Shown piece after piece: positions 39,920 through 42,342 of a stretch of DNA of 42,342 nucleotides. The notes below the pieces were generated by a model that saw only the letters and a list, made by a program, of their open reading frames with translations, was not told the DNA's origin and searched no databases. The stretch spans positions 1 to 42,342 of the forward strand of contig NZ_JANCLX010000033.1 of assembly GCF_024295805.1 (NCBI RefSeq), given 5' to 3'. The translations under genes and the position numbers were made by a program. The stretch is from Streptomyces cucumeris. GTDB taxonomy: Bacteria; Actinomycetota; Actinomycetes; Streptomycetales; Streptomycetaceae. The stretch's first letter is position 1. The number at the start of each line of letters is the position of its first letter.

Positions 39920-39943
39920 TTTACTGACTGGCCGTACAGTTAA
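39920..39943. promoter_or_regulatory. Likely TetR operator of the acyl-CoA operon
   Basis: TTTACTG (39920-39926) and CAGTTAA (39937-39943) are inverted copies with one mismatch around GACTGGCCGTA-like centre sequence; ACTG-GCCGTA-CAGT inside is also symmetric. It lies between the ligase gene (start 39776) and the divergent tetR (start 40083). Confidence 0.55.
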
Positions 39944-40082
39944 TCCGTCAGCATCGTGGATTCTTCCTCGCACTTTGTCAATGACCCCGGGACACTTCGC
40001 TGGCCGCCCGTTCAGCACCCGGTCACGGCCGCGACCGGAAGACCCCTGGGGGCGGCGGCGGGACATGTCCTATCCTCATGGC

Positions 40083-40697
40083 GTGACACGCAGCCGTAAG
40101 GACCCGAGTCTGCGCCGGGGGGAGATCCTTCGCGCCACCGTCTCCCAGATCAAGAAGCAGGGCATCCACCCCCTGCGGATCTCCGATGTGGCCCGCGAGC
40201 TGTCGGTCAGCCCGGCGCTGGTGATCTACCACTTCCAGAACAAGGAAACGCTGATCGCCGAAGCCTTCGCCTGGGCCGTCCAGCGCGAGCTGGACCACCT
40301 GGACCACCTCACCGCCGGGGCGCCCACCGCACTGGAGCGGCTGCGCACCGCGCTGGACTGGTACGCGCCGACCGGGCAGGCCAAGGGCTGGACCCTGTGG
40401 ATCGAGGGCTGGGCGGGCGCACTGCGGGAGCCCACCCTGCGCAAGGTCGGCCGGGAGCTGGACCTGCGCTGGAAAGAGGCGCTGACCGCGGTCATCCAGG
40501 ACGGTGTGGACGCGAAAGAGTTCACCACCGACGACCCGCGGGGCGCGGTGTGGCGTATCACCGCTCTGCTGGACGGGGTGGCCGTGCAGACCATCGTGCA
40601 CCGGGGCACCCAGGACCGTAAGCAGGCGGCCGACTGGTCGCGCCAGATCGTCGCCCGTGAGCTGGGCCTGAAGAGCACCGATCTGGAGCGCGACTGA
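40083..40697 (+). CDS. TetR-family regulator, BetI-like
   Basis: 204 residues. The DNA-binding domain reads RRGEILRATVSQIKKQGIHP, then LRISDVARELSVSPALVIYHFQNKETLIAEAF. The ligand-binding part (WTLWIEGWAGALREPTLRKV, followed by WRITALLDGVAVQTIVHRG) is of the BetI-like TetR_C_6 kind, a group that includes choline/betaine regulators and many acyl-CoA-responsive ones. GTG at 40083 has TATCCT six bases upstream and no ribosome site; the upstream frame to 39846 crosses the operator and is rejected. It is divergent from the six-gene operon and presumably represses it. Its ligand may be the operon's substrate or a CoA intermediate. Confidence 0.9.
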   Translation: MTRSRKDPSLRRGEILRATVSQIKKQGIHPLRISDVARELSVSPALVIYHFQNKETLIAEAFAWAVQRELDHLDHLTAGAPTALERLRTALDWYAPTGQAKGWTLWIEGWAGALREPTLRKVGRELDLRWKEALTAVIQDGVDAKEFTTDDPRGAVWRITALLDGVAVQTIVHRGTQDRKQAADWSRQIVARELGLKSTDLERD

Positions 40698-41079
40698 GCG
40701 GCGCGGCCTCGGCTCCCCGCCGCGATTCCCCGCCGCTGCCGAATCCAGCCCTCTTCCGTTGAGCGGCACCGGCTTCCCGGGCCCCGGCCGGGCCCTCGCC
40801 TGCCCGAGCACTGCCCGAGCACTGCCTGAGCACGCCTTCCGCAGGACACGGCGGACACTCCGCCCGACCCTCCGCTATTGACAAGCGCGGAACGCGTACT
40901 ACATCGTCGTTCAGTAACCGATAAGCCTGCGGGCCACGCGGCAGGGTCATCCCGTGCCTCGGCCGCCGGGCCCAGCTCCTCACCACGAGTAGTTACCGAG
41001 CTCCCCTTCCGCCACCGTGGCTTCCTGCCTCATACACCGGGACACGGGTGGCACGAGCTCCGCGTCGAGAGGCCAATCC
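40698..41079 (+). promoter_or_regulatory. Long upstream region of the sarcosine-oxidase-like gene
   Basis: These 382 bases contain no credible gene. TGCC(C/T)GAGCAC is repeated three times head to tail with an 11-base period (40801-40833), about one helical turn. A perfect TTGACA (40878-40883) follows; the best -10 partners (CTACAT at 40899 or CATCGT at 40902) are imperfect in spacing or sequence. The transcript would have a leader of about 170 bases, in which I see no recognisable riboswitch. Confidence 0.4.
40801..40833. repeat. Triple 11-base tandem repeat
   Basis: TGCCCGAGCAC, TGCCCGAGCAC and TGCCTGAGCAC follow each other without spacing. The period places each copy on the same helix face, as in cooperative activator sites. 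It is 45 bases upstream of the TTGACA hexamer. Confidence 0.6.
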
Positions 41080-42261
41080 ATGAACGCGCACCACGGGACC
41101 GAGTCGTTCGACGTCATCGTTGTCGGCCTGGGCGGTCTGGGCTCCGCCACCGCATGGCACCTGGCCGCCTCCGGGCAGCGGGTGCTCGGCCTGGAACAGT
41201 TCTCCTTCGGCCATGACCGCGGAGCCTCCCACGACACCTCGCGCATCCTGCGCCACAGCTACCACCGGCCCGACTACGTCCGCCTCACCCGGCACGCCTA
41301 CGACGACTGGGCCCATCTGGAGCGCTCCGCCGACGAGCGGTTCGTCACCACCACCGGCGGTGTGGACCTGTGTCCGCGCGACTCCTCGATCCCGCTGACC
41401 GACTACTGGCAGAGCCTGGACGCCGAGGGCATCCCGTACGAGCTGCTGGACGCCGACGAGGTACGGCGCCGGTGGCCGCAGATCTCCGTGCCCGAGGACA
41501 CCACCGCGATGTACCAGGAGCGCACCTCCATCGTGCCCGCGGCGCGGTCCACCGCCGCCATGCAGCGGCTGGCCGTCGCGGCCGGTGCGCGGCTGCGGGA
41601 CAACACCCCGGTGACCGCCGTACGGCACGGTGCCCATGGGGTCGAGGTGGACACCCCGGCCGGCCGGTTCTCCGCCGGGCAGGTGGTGCTGTGCACCGAC
41701 GCCTGGGCCAATACGCTGCTGGCCCCGCTCGGCCGCGAGATCCCGCTGACCGTGCTGGAGGAGCAGGTCACCTACTTCAAGCCCGCGGATCCGGCACCGT
41801 TCGCCCCCGAGTCGTTCCCGGTCTGGATCTGGCTGGACGAACCGTGCTTCTACGGCTTCCCCTGCTACGGCGAGGCCACCGTGAAGGCCGGACAGGACTG
41901 CGGAGGGCCCGAGGTGGGCGCCGACGCGCGGTCGGGCAGCACCGATCTGGACCTGCTGGACCGGCTCACCCGGTTCATGGGCGAGCGCTTCCCGCTCAGC
42001 GGCCGTCCCATCAGGTCCAAGCGCTGTCTGTACACCCTGACCCCGGACCGTGACTTCATCCTCGGCCCGGTGCCCGGTGCCGAACGCGTCCTGGTCGGCC
42101 TCGGAGCGGCCCACGCCTTCAAGTTCGCGCCGACACTGGGCCGGATGCTGTCCGAGCTGGCCGCGGATCCCAAGCTGGCGGACACCGAGGCGTACACCAC
42201 CTTCCGGCTCGACCGGCCGGCGCTCACCGACAGCCAGTACCCGGTCAACTGGATGACCTGA
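41080..42261 (+). CDS. Monomeric sarcosine oxidase / N-methyl amino acid oxidase-like flavoenzyme
   Basis: 393 residues, matching the ~390 of MSOX/N-methyltryptophan oxidase. FAD-binding starts with FDVIVVGLGGLGSATAWHLA, followed by RGASHDTSRILRHSYHRPDY (flavin/substrate region). C316 in RSKRCLYTLTPDRDFILGP aligns with the Cys that binds FAD covalently, and K269 in GEATVKAG aligns with the O2-activating Lys (K265 of MSOX). It should oxidise a secondary N-methyl amine with O2 to give H2O2 and, by demethylation, formaldehyde. ATG at 41080 follows GAGAGG by seven bases. It is co-directional with the tetR at 40083 but 382 bases away. It would supply formaldehyde for the mycothiol enzymes (inference). 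Confidence 0.92.
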   Translation: MNAHHGTESFDVIVVGLGGLGSATAWHLAASGQRVLGLEQFSFGHDRGASHDTSRILRHSYHRPDYVRLTRHAYDDWAHLERSADERFVTTTGGVDLCPRDSSIPLTDYWQSLDAEGIPYELLDADEVRRRWPQISVPEDTTAMYQERTSIVPAARSTAAMQRLAVAAGARLRDNTPVTAVRHGAHGVEVDTPAGRFSAGQVVLCTDAWANTLLAPLGREIPLTVLEEQVTYFKPADPAPFAPESFPVWIWLDEPCFYGFPCYGEATVKAGQDCGGPEVGADARSGSTDLDLLDRLTRFMGERFPLSGRPIRSKRCLYTLTPDRDFILGPVPGAERVLVGLGAAHAFKFAPTLGRMLSELAADPKLADTEAYTTFRLDRPALTDSQYPVNWMT

Positions 42262-42264
42262 CCG

Positions 42265-42342
42265 GTGTGGGGGGGGCGGGGGGGGGGGGGGGCCCCCCCC
42301 GCCCCCCCCCCCCCCCCCCCCCCCCCCCACCCGAGCCCCCCC
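42265..42342. other. G/C homopolymer at contig end, probable artefact
   Basis: After the stop codon at 42261 the sequence degenerates into runs of G and then C, with almost no other base. This is typical of low-quality read ends or poly-G miscalls carried into a contig edge. It should not be interpreted as biology. Confidence 0.85.

Noticed and set aside
40801..40833. Possible CRISPR-like repeats
   Set aside because: Only three 11-base units with no spacers and no cas genes; it looks like a regulatory tandem repeat.
40889..40911. ECF/SigE promoter GGAAC-N14-CGTT upstream of the amine oxidase
   Set aside because: The spacer is one to two bases shorter than the accepted range, and a perfect TTGACA lies next to it.
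40911..41079. Glycine riboswitch in the leader of the sarcosine-oxidase-like gene
   Set aside because: Metabolically attractive, but I cannot find the conserved aptamer core or paired stems by eye.

Overview
The window is high-GC actinobacterial DNA, almost certainly a Streptomyces chromosome contig. Signs of this are the codon pattern, GTG/TTG starts, a crr-ptsI pair with DasR-type (dre) operators, a mycothiol-dependent formaldehyde dehydrogenase, a CYP102-type P450-reductase fusion, and many genes with leaderless-type promoters. I see 41 protein genes and no rRNA, tRNA, CRISPR array, insertion sequence or phage gene. The last ~80 bases are G/C homopolymer and look like a contig-end artefact.

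Layout. 1-0.9 kb: start of ptsI and complete crr of the phosphotransferase system, with two dre-like sites upstream. 0.9-8.1 kb: small metabolic and regulatory genes: imine-reductase-like oxidoreductase with divergent HxlR regulator, alpha/beta hydrolase with divergent TetR, RidA-like protein, GNAT, an unknown protein, LysE exporter, RNase H with an extra Cys/His tail, and a TetR. 8.1-12 kb: TetR and two MFS exporters. 12.2-15.4 kb: six-helix membrane protein of unknown role, Ala/Lys-rich histone-H1-like protein, APH-fold kinase, PAS-LuxR regulator. 15.6-18.8 kb: 1073-residue self-sufficient P450 (CYP102/BM3 type) whose NADPH-phosphate-binding residues look replaced. 18.9-22.2 kb: NarL-type two-component system divergent from a DUF418 membrane protein, with two matching palindromes between them. 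22.2-25 kb: membrane-anchored protein, MFS exporter, divergent AraC.

25-42.3 kb is the most coherent part. A Rieske oxygenase has a Glu at the inter-subunit bridging position, as in quaternary-ammonium demethylases. Next to it are a TetR repressor, a thioredoxin-reductase-like ferredoxin reductase and a 7Fe-type ferredoxin. After a cobalamin-binding-like protein, a berberine-bridge-type oxidase and a LysR regulator comes a six-gene minus-strand operon: ADP-forming acyl-CoA ligase, dienoyl-CoA-reductase-like SDR, ThDP enzyme, acyl-CoA dehydrogenase, S-hydroxymethyl-mycothiol dehydrogenase and metallo-beta-lactamase-fold hydrolase. It has a divergent TetR and operator. A monomeric sarcosine-oxidase-like flavoenzyme follows.

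Working model (inference): this is a catabolic region for an N-methylated or betaine-like compound. The Rieske system and the amine oxidase would release methyl groups as formaldehyde. The mycothiol dehydrogenase and MBL hydrolase would oxidise that to formate. The CoA ligase, dehydrogenase, SDR and ThDP enzyme would process the acid skeleton. The substrate cannot be fixed from sequence alone.
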